Source: Pseudevernia furfuracea
Lineage: Eukaryota > Ascomycota > Lecanoromycetes > Lecanorales > Parmeliaceae
Length of the DNA: 64,000 bases
Direction of reading: 5' to 3'
NCBI GenBank assembly: GCA_022315425.1
Contig: JAIUPT010000041.1
Location: forward strand, 1,674,001-1,738,000
Made by a program: the position numbers and the translations under genes. This document shows positions 1-9,474 of the stretch, piece after piece (the stretch's first letter is position 1; every line of letters starts with the position of its first letter). Below the pieces are notes generated by a model that did no database searches, was not told the origin of the DNA, and saw nothing but the letters and a program-made list of their open reading frames with translations.

Positions 1-2127
1 TGCTGTCCGTCACATCGCCCAACTGCGACATGTTAGCTTGTATCGCTCGATGATCACTACAATTCCTTTACCTTTACCATATGAGCCACGGGCTTTGCAT
101 TCTCAATTACCGCAAACAAGAAAGATTTTCCTGATGGCTCCTTGCCCCTGCTATCGCCAATCTGCATTTGTTTAAACACAGGAACGTTGAGTAGAACCCT
201 GTATGTTTGGTGGGCCCTCATTATGAAGCGTCCTGTCTTTCGCTCTGAAGTAGCATCCTCTGGAGATGCTGCGGCGATATTGAGCTTGAAAGTCCCCTTG
301 CCGCTTTCCTTCCAGGCATTGTCCCTGTATGAGTAAAGACTAGCTCGGGAAGAAAAAATGGAATCTTCGCCACCCTCTCCAGTCTCAACTATTCTCGGTC
401 AGCTTTGCCGTCTTCAAAACCATGAACTTTGCGTACCATCTTGATGTTGAAAACGTCCATCTGCCTCCTCTATCTCTCCGTCTTTCTTATTCTCAGCCAA
501 TGCTTCACCATCACTTTCACTATTTTCGTCTTCGTCTCGCTCATGTTTTGGGGAACCGATGGGCTTGATAGCACCATTGCTAGCACCCAATTTCGCAGTT
601 CCAGTGGGAGCGGCAAAGCTGGTCAATCTATTCCCTCCGCCGAATGGTCCACCGAACGCACTGCCAAAGACTGAACCACCAAAAGCGCCGATCTTGCTCG
701 AACCGGATGTGCCAAACGGTGATTGGTCCGTTGCACCAAAACCTGTAGACGAGCTTTTAACGAATGAACCGAATCCACCGTTGGGAGCCGTTTCGGGTTT
801 CTGTGCTTCCTTTTTGTCGGTCGCGGTCTTTCCTAGATTGAAGACTCCTACGGGAGCAAAAGGACTAGCGGTAGCGGCAGTCGACGAGCCACCTAATGTG
901 CCAAACGGTGACGTTGACGAGCCTGCGAGCGCAGCAAATCCCGAGGATGCGAAGGCGTCAGCAGGCGTCCGAGACTCCTGATCCGTAGTCTTAGTTGGGA
1001 AAGCCGAAAGTTTTGCAGAGGAATCACTCCTGGAATAAGGCATAGAGGGGGAGAATGTAGATGCGCTACCAAATGCACTTCTTAGTGGTCGCTGAATCGA
1101 ATTAGCATTCAAGAGTTCTTGATAGACCGGCAGTGAAACCTACTTCCTGTATCTCTACCCCAACGTGTACGTCAACCGGGCCTTTCTCTTCTTCCACCGC
1201 GACCGACTCCTTTTCGGCTACCCCAGAACGTTCTGACGATACTGGGCTTCGATTCCTCACGACGGAACCTTCGCCTCTCTCAATCTCATCAGATCTTCTA
1301 TGCGCTCTCGCTTCTTCCGTCGCAGGTATCTTCTGTTCTCTATCTGCCTCGGTGTCGAACTGGTCCCTACTTCGCTTTTTCCGTGGACTGGAGGCCGAAT
1401 CTCGCATCTCTTGATCAGCGGACTTCTTTTCCGTCTCCCTTATACTGTCTTGTGATACTGCTCCAGAGACATGTTGTATGGGTCCATTGATATCCTGAGG
1501 TTGCTTATCCTGCTCCATCTCCACTTGCGAGGGAGTCTCAGTCGTTGAAGACATACTGTCCACCGCGTTCTTCTCGGGTCCATTGATACAAGCCTCACTC
1601 GTTTCAATGCCATTTGCAGCATCCTCCGACTCCTCTCGCACAGGAGTTGCTGCTAGTAGTGGTCGCCTAATTTCCTTGGGAGTTTCGCCGACGCGAACAT
1701 CTCTGGACCTCTTCCTCAGATGACCATTAGGGTTGGGCTTCGCTACGTGCTCTCTTCCTGCCTCATTTCCTTCGATCTTGGGCGTATCTAGGTCGTCAAA
1801 CGATCGTTTTCTCACGGGCCTCCCCCGAGGTTCCACACCTTTCTTGTTTGTTTGGTTCTCTGGCGATGAGTCTCTGTACGCATGATCTGGGGCAGCGTTC
1901 TCTTCGTTTACTTTAAGTGCTCTTTCCTGTCTTCCTACAAGATGATTTGACATGGATGCAAGGGACGTCTTCTTCAGCTTTTCTCGTACCGGTTTCTCAC
2001 CAGTGTCATTGTCGCTGATAGAGTCTGTAGTAGGCCTTGAGGATGTAGAGGGGCTCGTGGAGACATCTCGTGGTAATGTAGAGACGGTGTTGGGGGCAGT
2101 CTGTTGCCGCTGGTTTGTCTGCGTCAT
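1..2127 (-). CDS. yrb2: RanBP1-domain / FG-repeat nuclear transport protein (Yrb2/RanBP3 type), 3' end beyond window
   Basis: Probable Ran-GTP-binding cofactor of nuclear export at the nuclear pore. The exons I read are 2127-1144, 1091-437, 388-72 and 22-1, running off the window. All three introns are GT-AG, of 52, 48 and 49 nt. The phases agree (0, 1, 0), and the first intron has a TGCTAAT branch site. Residues 1-328 are a disordered, charged region with nuclear-localisation-like clusters such as RKRSFDD and RKKRSRD. Residues about 329-520 are rich in Phe-Gly motifs (PFG, GFG, VFG), as in nucleoporins. A RanBP1 domain starts near residue 547; it contains a SLYSYRDNAWKESGKGTFKLN stretch and FIMRAHQTYRVLLNVPV, and is still running at the window edge. 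This N-terminal order (charged, FG, RanBP1) fits the Yrb2/Hba1/RanBP3 family better than Nup2 or Nup50. Start codon chosen as the first ATG of the long first exon. Confidence 0.85.
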
Positions 2128-2938
2128 TGTGATAGTAATAATTGAACGGTGAACCTTTGAAGAAGTAAATCTTGCGAATACCGTCCGGAACGCTTGTAGC
2201 CGGTTTCTCGAGGGGCGGGGGATGCAATTACGGAGGGTCTATGCAGCTAGCCGTAGTCATGTCGTATGGATGATATCTCGAAGTAGCAGCAAGCGAACCC
2301 TGGCGGTGAAGCTCTTGCAGCATGCAAAGCGGATCCCTGAAGCAGATCCGGATTTCGGGGGAGTGAAGAGGGAAAAAGCCCAATAGAGCAACGCAAGGTT
2401 TTCGGTGCTGGAAGGTATGAGGTCGAGGGGCTCTAACTGAACGCAAGATTGCCGTCCAGAGCGATGAAAGATGGAGGAACGCTGAAGATTTTCGATGATG
2501 TCTATTAGAGGAAGAGGTTGGGAAGAAGAAGGAGGAGTTGGGAAGAAGAAGGAAGAGGAGGAGGGGTGGTGTATGCTGCTTTGTTGGGTTGAAGACAGAT
2601 GACTGGCGTACATTTAGAGTAGTGTCGTAGGTAGATTGACGAAACTGTACCCGGCACATTTAAATCGGAGTGGATAAAGAATGCCGCGCCCTTTGACGCG
2701 CTCTCGATTACTTTAAAGTAATTCCTTTCGATCTCTAAAAATAAAACACTTTTCGCATTCTAGTATTCTACAAAGTCGCTGAAACATGGTAGTATCTTAC
2801 CATTACTACGTCTCCAGGGGAAAAGCCGGAAAACACTCTTCCAGTGGCGGCGGGCCGTCACATTTTTATACTGTGTAGAGTATCCTGTTATTAAGATACT
2901 AAGAACAATCGTAGCATTTCTATATTATTATCTTCATC
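2128..2938. promoter_or_regulatory. Intergenic: promoter of the RanBP1-domain gene and 3' flank of the YIP4-like gene
   Basis: No convincing gene. A purine-rich tract at about 2505-2570 is pyrimidine-rich on the minus strand and lies roughly 400 bases upstream of the RanBP1-gene start. CT-rich blocks like this are common in promoters of filamentous ascomycetes. The rest (2650-2935) is AT-richer and probably holds the 3' UTR of the minus-strand gene that ends at 2939. Open frames here are low-complexity. Confidence 0.4.
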
Positions 2939-4006
2939 TCAGCTGATAAAGCACAGGCACCCTAGTCCAACATAAAATACAAACAGGGGATATACTGCAA
3001 TGCCAACCCGATTCTTCACCACCCCCGAGCCCCCAAGAATGCTGACACCAGCAGCTAACGACCACGCAATGAGCACGATGTACACAGGAACGCGTGCTAT
3101 AGTTGGGAGACGGAGAGCACTCAGCATCGCCGCGATGACCAGTGGAAAGAGGGTGTAGCCGATGATGCATACAGATTGGAAGAAGGAGCTGGAGAATCAG
3201 GTTAGCAAATTTCACAATCGGTAATTTCGAAAGACACGTACATGTTTCCTCCTAAGAGTTTGATTTGCGTAGTTACGACAGCCTCACCGATCCACACCAG
3301 CGCGAAGACCCCAGAGAAGACAGCCGTTTTCTGTTTACTTGATGCAGTCATCGATAGCAGCAAGCTCAGAAGCAGGCAGAATATCAACGGCCCCCTGTAT
3401 ACGCGGTGAGGAGGGTCTACCCAACTCGCTGCTGGATTATCCAAGGGAATGGGACTTACCAAAGATCCCAGTCCCTTAAGCCCTCAGACATGCCACCTTG
3501 GAGTACCACATCTGCATCCGGCCACCTTCCAGCAACACCCCTGAAACCGCCTGCAAGGCTGTCTCCCTCACCCCTTTCCGCGCCTCCGATGCCTCCACCT
3601 CTCTGTAGCATTCCTCCTAGTAGATACTTGGGCCAAAGGACTTGTCTCATCTTTTCCCATACAGCCAGCAGATCCCGGGACAATGTCTCCCATACAGATT
3701 CATCTATTGTGTTGGTAGGTGCGCGCCTATCCTCGCCTGGAATTGATGAATTGAGGTAAGATTGGGACAGTGGATTCCGAGAAGAGGATGATTGGATGTT
3801 GCCCGTCAATGGCGCTCGATCAGAGTTGGACTGCAAAGGATCCTCGAGATCGTTAATGTTCGCTGCTAGTACCTACGTTAGTACACAGAGCAGTAGTTTT
3901 GTAGGCCAAAGATACCATCGTCTGGATCTATGAGATCCTGCTCGATCTCGGTATTGTCGTAATTTTCATAGGGATTGCCCGACGATGCACTTGCCATCAT
4001 GGCCAT
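2939..4006 (-). CDS. YIP4: YIP1-family Golgi/ER membrane protein, YIPF6/Yip4 type
   Basis: Polytopic Yip1-domain protein that acts with Rab GTPases in ER-Golgi traffic. Exons 4006-3916, 3865-3460, 3394-3242 and 3188-2939 give 900 nt, or 299 residues plus stop. The introns (50, 65 and 53 nt) are GT-AG; the first ends with an ACTAAC branch site and CTAG. Using the first possible AG in that intron would create an early stop, so the second AG (3867-3866) is used. The N-terminus is acidic and cytosolic. The family signature DESVWETLSRDLLAVW lies near residues 85-100 and DWDLWGPLIFC near 162-172. Five hydrophobic segments follow, at about 168-182, 188-207, 219-240, 246-263 and 275-298. Motifs KLLGG, ISFFQSVCIIGY and AVYPLFVFY match YIPF6. 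It is transcribed away from the Ecm11-like gene across a shared promoter region. Confidence 0.9.
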
Positions 4007-4851
4007 GGGCGAAGATCTATGCCAGCTGCGACCATATAATTAATCTCTGTGCTTGTGTTCGACTCAATGGTTGCTGGCGGATGAGAGAGCCAAGTCACAC
4101 AAGGAGAAGCAAAGACTAGGTAGCTTAGGTGTCTTTAAAGAACATCGAGGTACAGCTTACTCAGTATGGTGTGGTACGGTTTACTATCCGGACACTTGAG
4201 CCTAAATTAATTGGTAAGATGGCCCAAGACCCACCCCTTGCACCCCTCCGCAATTTGACGAGGAGGACAATTCCAGAATACTTTTCCGCTACAAAGTCGA
4301 AGAACTGTATCAGGAAAAGACGTTTTGTACGAAGATGATTTTCTTGAAGGAAGGCCTTGATGGAGAAGTTATTGAGAATTGGAAAGGAAGGCGCTGCTCC
4401 CAATATAGATTAGTGTTCGGATATTACGGAAAACAGACGGACGCTAGTGTAAAGTTACATCAGCCCTACAAGAGATGTTCTTTTTTGGTATTTATTGACC
4501 ACCTCTCCATCTCTTTCTCCTTCGTCCTTCATTTCAACACGAGTATGGAGGTGCCTCTTTCCTTTTTTGACAACTAGCAGAGTAGAATAGTGTACCACGG
4601 TCTCTCTTCTACTACCACATCATCGTACGACAGTAAGCGTGAGTTCATTCCCCACATAGTTTCCATCTCTTCGACTTTCATCTTCAAAGGATGCACACTG
4701 TGGGGTAATATTGCTCCGATTGTTCTGTCTTTCAGATCTCTTTTCGTTCCATAAACTTCGAACGTCTCGCCTGCCCGCAATTTTTCGACTCTCCTTGATT
4801 CCGGGTCTCCCCCTCGAACAACCCTGTACAGCCTGTCTCCTCATTTCCAGT
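4007..4851. promoter_or_regulatory. Divergent promoter region between YIP4-like and ECM11-like genes
   Basis: About 845 bases between two divergently transcribed genes, with no supported coding region. A CT-rich block at about 4499-4545, and pyrimidine-rich sequence on to 4850, lie on the plus strand just upstream of the Ecm11-like start, as expected of a fungal promoter and 5' UTR. An ATG at 4711 is in frame with the downstream gene, but the added 47 residues are Leu/Phe/Ser-rich UTR-like sequence, so I do not include them. Confidence 0.4.
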
Positions 4852-6462
4852 ATGCCAGGAGTGCAAAACTTTGTTGCTCAGCGGCAGCAAGGTCAACCAA
4901 AGCCGAGTCGCCAAATATTGGGGGCACAGCACCGGGTTCCGGTCCCAACGACGAAGCTAGAAAATACTAAACAAAAGTCATCATTCCAGAAGCCGAAGCC
5001 TAACCTGCCTGGCGGCTCTCCTGTGGTAGGGCCTAACACTCATTCGTCCAGGCAGCAACCCGCCGAGGCGTCTGCTGTCCAGGATGGCTTCGATACGGAC
5101 GCCGAGGGTTTCGACGACACAGCGACCATGAGTATTGGGAGTAGCAGTCGTGGCCATCAAGGTGACGGGGATGACCGCTACCAGAATTCTAGTCGGTATG
5201 GTGGAGACGCCCCCAATGATATTATTTCCGCGGCTCAAGCCTCTTTCCGACATGGGCAGGAGCAACCACACCACGTCCCAGGGTCCAGGCAAGTGGAAGC
5301 CGAGACCTCGGGGGAGGAGGACGATGAAGGAAAATACGGAGAAAGCGCAGACGAAGAGGGGGAGGAAGAATCAGACGAGGAGGAGTTGGTGCGTGATGGA
5401 ATCTTGCAAGACCTCAATAGTCCAGGGTTTTCCCAGTACCTTCAGGAAGAGACGTCTCACATGACTCAAGCCACTTTCCAACCATTCATGGCCACTCCGG
5501 TGGTGCACAGTAGTCTAGCATTAAGAGACGTTGTTCAGCATTCTCGAAAGCCAGGGAACCCGTTCATGTCCAACGGAAGTAGCACAAATGGTGGCGCTGC
5601 AGACCTGAGTGTGAACCCACAACTCGCGAATCGCCAAGCTCATGAGAGGGCCATGAAACAGGCTTCAGCGGTGCCAGTTCAAAATATTCAAGGTACATCC
5701 GTAGAGCATCCTTCGATCTCAGCTCAGCTAGCAGCTCAGCACCGTAAAGTGTCGGATCATCATCAACCAAGCCAACAGCCATCGGTCACTTCCCATCAGA
5801 CTCTGTGGCCTATATCGCGGGCACGAGTTGGAGTGGCCCAAGACATCGTGTCTACCAATGTACAGGCCCAGGCCAATGAAGAAAGGCTTGTGTCAGTGCA
5901 AACCGGACCTATTGACCTTGGTGATGACGACCTTTCTGTCGACTGGGACCCGAACGTTGATAGTAGACATGACAGGAACCCTATGGCATCGGCTGATGGC
6001 CCACAGACTCGGAAACGCGACAGAGACCTTGACTATAGCCCGGACCAACTATCGAGCATGACCTTCCAGCATCTGAGCAATGAACCTTTCAATCTCGCTC
6101 CCGATACAGCTCGGGCGTCCATTCCGCAAGAGCTCTCAAGTGGTACTTTAACCGCGAAGATGGAGTACATCTTAGAGAATTTGAGAGATGATGGCACCAA
6201 ACTCGTACAACGGAGAGAATTTTTCTCGTCCCTGTCGATTGAGCAGTACGAGGAATGTGCAAACCTCATGATCCGTAGATTCGGTGATATTATGTCAAAG
6301 TTTACGGACGCCAGGCAGCAGAGAAGACGAGCGGCGAAGGACTTCGAGGAAGAAGTCGCGAAGCGAGAAGAGTGCGTAAAAGGCAAGACTATGGTTGTGG
6401 ATAAAGATCTAGGCAGATTGAAGCGAGGCGGGGAGGAAGTTGTGAGGGGTGCAGCTTTGTAA
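4852..6462 (+). CDS. ecm11: Ecm11-domain protein (meiotic chromosome/synaptonemal-complex factor family)
   Basis: Intronless frame of 536 residues from the MPGVQNF start. The C-terminal ~150 residues (388-536) match the fungal Ecm11 domain: DYSPDQLSSMTFQHLSNEPF, then a helical part with QYEECANLMIRRFGDIM, the basic cluster ARQQRRRAAKDFEEEVAKRE, and a closing KRGGEEVV. In budding yeast Ecm11 partners Gmc2 in the central element of the synaptonemal complex; the role here is inferred from family only. The N-terminal two-thirds is disordered, Gln/Ser-rich, with a strongly acidic patch at residues 149-179. The start at 4852 is preferred over the in-frame ATG at 4711 because the intervening residues do not look like protein. 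The downstream neighbour is convergent. Confidence 0.85.
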   Translation: MPGVQNFVAQRQQGQPKPSRQILGAQHRVPVPTTKLENTKQKSSFQKPKPNLPGGSPVVGPNTHSSRQQPAEASAVQDGFDTDAEGFDDTATMSIGSSSRGHQGDGDDRYQNSSRYGGDAPNDIISAAQASFRHGQEQPHHVPGSRQVEAETSGEEDDEGKYGESADEEGEEESDEEELVRDGILQDLNSPGFSQYLQEETSHMTQATFQPFMATPVVHSSLALRDVVQHSRKPGNPFMSNGSSTNGGAADLSVNPQLANRQAHERAMKQASAVPVQNIQGTSVEHPSISAQLAAQHRKVSDHHQPSQQPSVTSHQTLWPISRARVGVAQDIVSTNVQAQANEERLVSVQTGPIDLGDDDLSVDWDPNVDSRHDRNPMASADGPQTRKRDRDLDYSPDQLSSMTFQHLSNEPFNLAPDTARASIPQELSSGTLTAKMEYILENLRDDGTKLVQRREFFSSLSIEQYEECANLMIRRFGDIMSKFTDARQQRRRAAKDFEEEVAKREECVKGKTMVVDKDLGRLKRGGEEVVRGAAL

Positions 6463-6782
6463 TCTGTAGCCCGCGAGTTGAGCAACATTTGCATTCCTTG
6501 CTGATTGCTTTGATGCTCGATGGATGTTGTTCTTCTGGTACGTGTCTCAGAATCGGCCGTCATTCCTTTTCGGCCTACGTGCGATATACCCAAATACGCT
6601 TTGTTCGCTGATAGCCTTAGCAAGGAGAGAAAAAGTGATCGCCCATTGCTGTGGCAAGGTTCCCCAACCACAAATTTCATGATTTCATTCTGCCCCAAGT
6701 GGCATCGTCTCGGCCAGATCCGCTTGCACCTGCAAAGGATGGATCGCCGGCCCCCAACTCCTCAAGATTTATAGTGCATGCC
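6463..6782. other. Convergent intergenic region (two 3' UTRs)
   Basis: About 320 bases between the stop of the Ecm11-like gene (+) and the stop of the RBR ligase gene (-). It presumably carries both 3' UTRs and poly(A) sites. I see no gene here. Confidence 0.5.
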
Positions 6783-8633
6783 TCAGCAGTCAATCACGTT
6801 TTTGACCCACCAATCTATGAGACCTTGCATTGTCCAATCTGTGACTAGCCAAGTCACTCTCGGTGCATCCTCCTGAACACCTCCGATGCCCATGACTGCC
6901 GTCATGCCCTCCTTTTCCCTCCACTCTTTTTCGGCTAATGCACCTGCCCTTTTGACCAAATTCTCATCGTCCTCGTTTATGTAGAGATCGCACTTGTCGC
7001 ATTCTTTGCAAACACCTCCTGCGGGCCTGAAATGCTGGCAGAAATGTCTGTATCCCTCGCCACCGTGCCCACGTCCCAATCCTTGGCGGCATATGTAGCA
7101 CATTGCATAGCCACAAACGCATGTCAACTTATTGCAGCCGCTGTCTTTTATGAAGCCAAGCCCGCAGTGTGGGCATGTCCTCTTCAGAGCCCTAGTGCGT
7201 GCCGCCTCGATCGTTGTGCGGAGCGAGAGCGCTGCCGACTCGTGACAGACATGGGGGTCGTGCCATATCTTGAAGCAGATCAGACAGGAGGGAAGCCCGC
7301 AGAGAGGTGATCGACATTGAAAGCGCTGCGAGAGGTGGCGAGACCGAGAAAGGCGAGCTAGCGATGTCGAGAACATGCTTGTGGTAGTCGGCAGCTCACG
7401 AAATAAAGGAAGGCGAGATAAAAGTGCATACAATAGTAGCAAAGGAATGAAATTCAGCAGCAAAAGAAAAAAGAATACAGTTGCCTTGAAATGGGCTGTG
7501 TTGAGCCTGTAACGAATGGTAGACGGAGGAAAGTAGAGCTCGTCGACCTCCGCGTAAGCGCAGAAAGGACATTGGACAAGAGCGAGACGAGATTTCATGA
7601 GGCTTTCTTCAGCCAGGCGTGTTTCGAGCTTTACCAAAGCCTCTTTGCCACCTTTTGACTGCAGGATGGCTCGACGGATAGCACTATGCGAGATGCAACC
7701 ATCGCAGCTCTCGTCTGACATGGGGGCCAGACATTTGAGCTGACCACGAGTATGTTCAATGTTACGTCCCCAGCTTTGACCAAAAAGCGCTTCACTGACA
7801 GCGTTCTTGATGCACCGAAAACAGATGACATGCGCACCGGTAGTACAAGTCGCCATTTGCTCAAAAGTGGTGTCCGAGAAGCAACATTGACATTCGTACA
7901 TAGCTTGGGCATCCATGGCCTCTGCCTCGTTCAGAGTCATTGCGATTTCCCAATCTTTATCTTCCCGCTCCCTCTTCGTCTTTTGCAAGAATGGGAGTAG
8001 AACGTCTTGATAAAGCTCCACGTCTAGCTCCTCGTCTCCTGTCTCCTTTAGGACTGGTACGGAGTTCGCTCCCTCTCCCTGGTTCTTCAGCCAAATCATC
8101 ATATAATGATGTTCGTTTGTGGACTTGGACGGCTTCAGCCATTTTGATAAAAAGACGTTGAAGCTGTTTCGCCAGCTTTTAGATGCGACATTTTGAAGAG
8201 TAAGTCTGGCACGAGTGTAGCAAAAGTTCTCTTCCGCTAACACCCCCTCAATTTTGCTCCTACTAAGAACCTTGAATTCCTCATGTAACATAGTCCGTAC
8301 GGCCCATTTGTAGCTCGCTCGTCTGAAACAGTCCTCCGTGGTTACTGGCAGCAGACCGTCCTTTGAATTGTCTGTTTCCTTAACAGCTTTCCGCCATCGA
8401 CCTTTGACCCATTTATCTTGATGCTTCAGGAGCTGTTCCGCTACAACGTGCAGACGGCTCTCCCCATCGAATGTCTGTAGCATCTCACGGAAAACCTCAG
8501 GAGCGATTCGGGGGAAGATGGTTGCAAGGACGGTCAAGGAACCGTTCAACTCTGCAAGGCGGTCCTCATCGCCATCCTCTGTGGCCTTCGTCTGATCATG
8601 CTCGAGCGCCGGTAGAGCGACGCGACTGCTCAT
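6783..8633 (-). CDS. RBR-type E3 ubiquitin ligase, RNF216-like, with membrane segment
   Basis: Single-exon protein of 616 residues. Order of parts: an N-terminal CUE-like ubiquitin-binding segment (about 31-71, FPRIAPEVFREML); a long linker; RING1 from C248 (CQCCFSD ... HVICFRCIKNAV); an IBR region with C355/C358 and C440-C463 pairs; and RING2 from C487 (CPHCGLGFIKDSGCNKLTC). The expected RING2 catalytic cysteine is C500 in KDSGCNKLTC. It is followed by YAMCYICR and a HFCQHF extension, as in RNF216. A very hydrophobic stretch at about 385-405 interrupts the IBR region and is followed by a basic segment (RLSRSRHLSQRF). It reads as a membrane anchor, though an unrecognised intron there cannot be excluded. 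The family transfers ubiquitin through a thioester on the RING2 cysteine. ATG at 8633 is the first in frame. Confidence 0.88.
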   Translation of the reverse strand: MSSRVALPALEHDQTKATEDGDEDRLAELNGSLTVLATIFPRIAPEVFREMLQTFDGESRLHVVAEQLLKHQDKWVKGRWRKAVKETDNSKDGLLPVTTEDCFRRASYKWAVRTMLHEEFKVLSRSKIEGVLAEENFCYTRARLTLQNVASKSWRNSFNVFLSKWLKPSKSTNEHHYMMIWLKNQGEGANSVPVLKETGDEELDVELYQDVLLPFLQKTKREREDKDWEIAMTLNEAEAMDAQAMYECQCCFSDTTFEQMATCTTGAHVICFRCIKNAVSEALFGQSWGRNIEHTRGQLKCLAPMSDESCDGCISHSAIRRAILQSKGGKEALVKLETRLAEESLMKSRLALVQCPFCAYAEVDELYFPPSTIRYRLNTAHFKATVFFFLLLLNFIPLLLLYALLSRLPLFRELPTTTSMFSTSLARLSRSRHLSQRFQCRSPLCGLPSCLICFKIWHDPHVCHESAALSLRTTIEAARTRALKRTCPHCGLGFIKDSGCNKLTCVCGYAMCYICRQGLGRGHGGEGYRHFCQHFRPAGGVCKECDKCDLYINEDDENLVKRAGALAEKEWREKEGMTAVMGIGGVQEDAPRVTWLVTDWTMQGLIDWWVKNVIDC

Positions 8634-9313
8634 GTGCTCAGCGGGTAAAGCCGGAGAAAGAAGACTTGTCGGTCCAAGGTCTATAGACGGTTGAGCATCA
8701 AAGCGTAGGAGAGAACTTGCATGCGGGGCGGCTGGCTACACTTGTATGAATTGGAGTCGGTTATTCATTGAAGGTTTCTACAGAGGTAAGTAGATAATGG
8801 TTATCAGTAACAGCCAGCTCGCGTTTTAGTACTTAAAGTACGCTTGCCCGCCAAGACTAATCCAGTCAAAGAAGTAGAACGTTACAGTACCTATTCATCA
8901 GTAACGGTACGCCTTACAGGAGACATCCTGGTGACAATTTTATAATAAAGCTCAGGCGCTACATCTTTGGTACCAAAATCTTGATCCAGGAAACTGAAGC
9001 TGTGACGTGTAAACCGTTGAACGAGAAATGGATCGCGACGTGGTTTTGTGGGAGAGTACTCTACAAATGGTGAACCATCAAGCATTCGAAAGCAACACAA
9101 ACTGATATCTAAAAAATAGTAAGACTTGCATAAGAACCCTGTACCACGAAGTCGTAGAAATAGATATAATATCCACACCCGCCGCCAAAGTTTCCAAGTT
9201 GACGTGCTTCTCTGGATAATTGTAGCGTGTTACATCCGTAATGGATCTTCACTGCTGCGAAGATGATAATAAAAAAAGAAAATATTTACCGCAATAGTGG
9301 AATCCAGTTCAAT
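8634..9313. other. Intergenic: RBR-ligase promoter side and 5' flank of the tRNA gene
   Basis: No supported gene. A 95-codon minus-strand open frame at 8891-9178 has no recognisable domain. Base composition is still that of the gene-rich block. The last ~50 bases before the tRNA (9265-9313) are A-rich (a run near 9270-9284), as often seen upstream of fungal tRNA genes. Confidence 0.35.
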
Positions 9314-9349
9314 GGCTCAGTGGTCTAGTCGTATGATTGCCGCTTCGGG

Positions 9350-9379
9350 ATGCATCCAAATTGTCTATGACAATTGATA
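9350..9379 (+). other. Canonical tRNA intron (position 37/38)
   Basis: 30 nt immediately 3' of the purine after the anticodon, where nuclear tRNA introns always lie. It contains a self-complementary core (AATTGTC / GACAATT, 9360-9366 and 9369-9375) that would form a hairpin in the pre-tRNA. Confidence 0.75.
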
Positions 9380-9395
9380 TGTGGCAGGTCCCGGG

Positions 9396-9444
9396 GTACG
9401 TTCTCAGATCGAGCTAAAGTTATTTTACTAACTTTCTCGCATAG
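9396..9444 (+). other. Spliceosomal-type intron inside the tRNA T-arm (position 53/54)
   Basis: 49 nt starting GTACGT and ending ATAG, with a consensus TACTAAC branch site at 9426-9432 whose branch A (9431) lies 13 nt before the 3' end. Exact removal restores a perfect T-stem/loop. Its length and signals match the protein-gene introns of this window (48-65 nt; a GTACGT donor also begins the third intron of the YIP4-like gene). That the spliceosome removes it is inference. Confidence 0.7.
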
Positions 9445-9468
9445 TTCAAATCCCGGCTGAGCCCGTTA

Positions 9469-9473
9469 TTTTT
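9469..9473 (+). terminator. Pol III terminator of tRNA-Pro
   Basis: Run of five T five bases after the tRNA 3' end. A second run of seven T at 9498-9504 could act as back-up. Confidence 0.6.
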
Positions 9474-9474
9474 G

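Larger units (their letters stand above)
9314..9464 (+). tRNA. tRNA-Pro(CGG) gene with two intervening sequences
   Basis: Perfect 7-bp acceptor stem (GGCTCAG 9314-9320 with CTGAGCC 9457-9463) and discriminator C9464. D-arm at 9323-9337. Anticodon stem GCCGC (9339-9343) pairs with GTGGC (9381-9385), and the loop TTCGGG+T gives anticodon CGG at 9346-9348 (Pro). Variable bases AGGTC at 9386-9390. T-stem CCGGG (9391-9395) pairs with CCCGG (9452-9456) around loop TTCAAAT (9445-9451). Two segments must be removed to obtain this fold: 9350-9379, between positions 37 and 38, the normal place; and 9396-9444, between 53 and 54, an abnormal place. One oddity is TAGTCGTAT in the D-loop, which puts C where G18 is normally found. 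The gene could therefore be functional with two splicing events or a decaying copy. Confidence 0.82.

Noticed and set aside
2228..2659. 143-codon minus-strand open frame
   Set aside because: Low-complexity sequence from a purine/pyrimidine tract in the promoter of the RanBP1-domain gene; no domain, and overlapping alternative frames are equally open.
4129..4577. Short plus-strand open frames in the YIP4/ECM11 divergent promoter
   Set aside because: Two unrelated frames of 69-80 codons without domains, in a region expected to be promoter and 5' UTR.
8891..9178. 95-codon minus-strand open frame upstream of the tRNA
   Set aside because: No recognisable family, no clear intron or promoter signal, and short enough to occur by chance.
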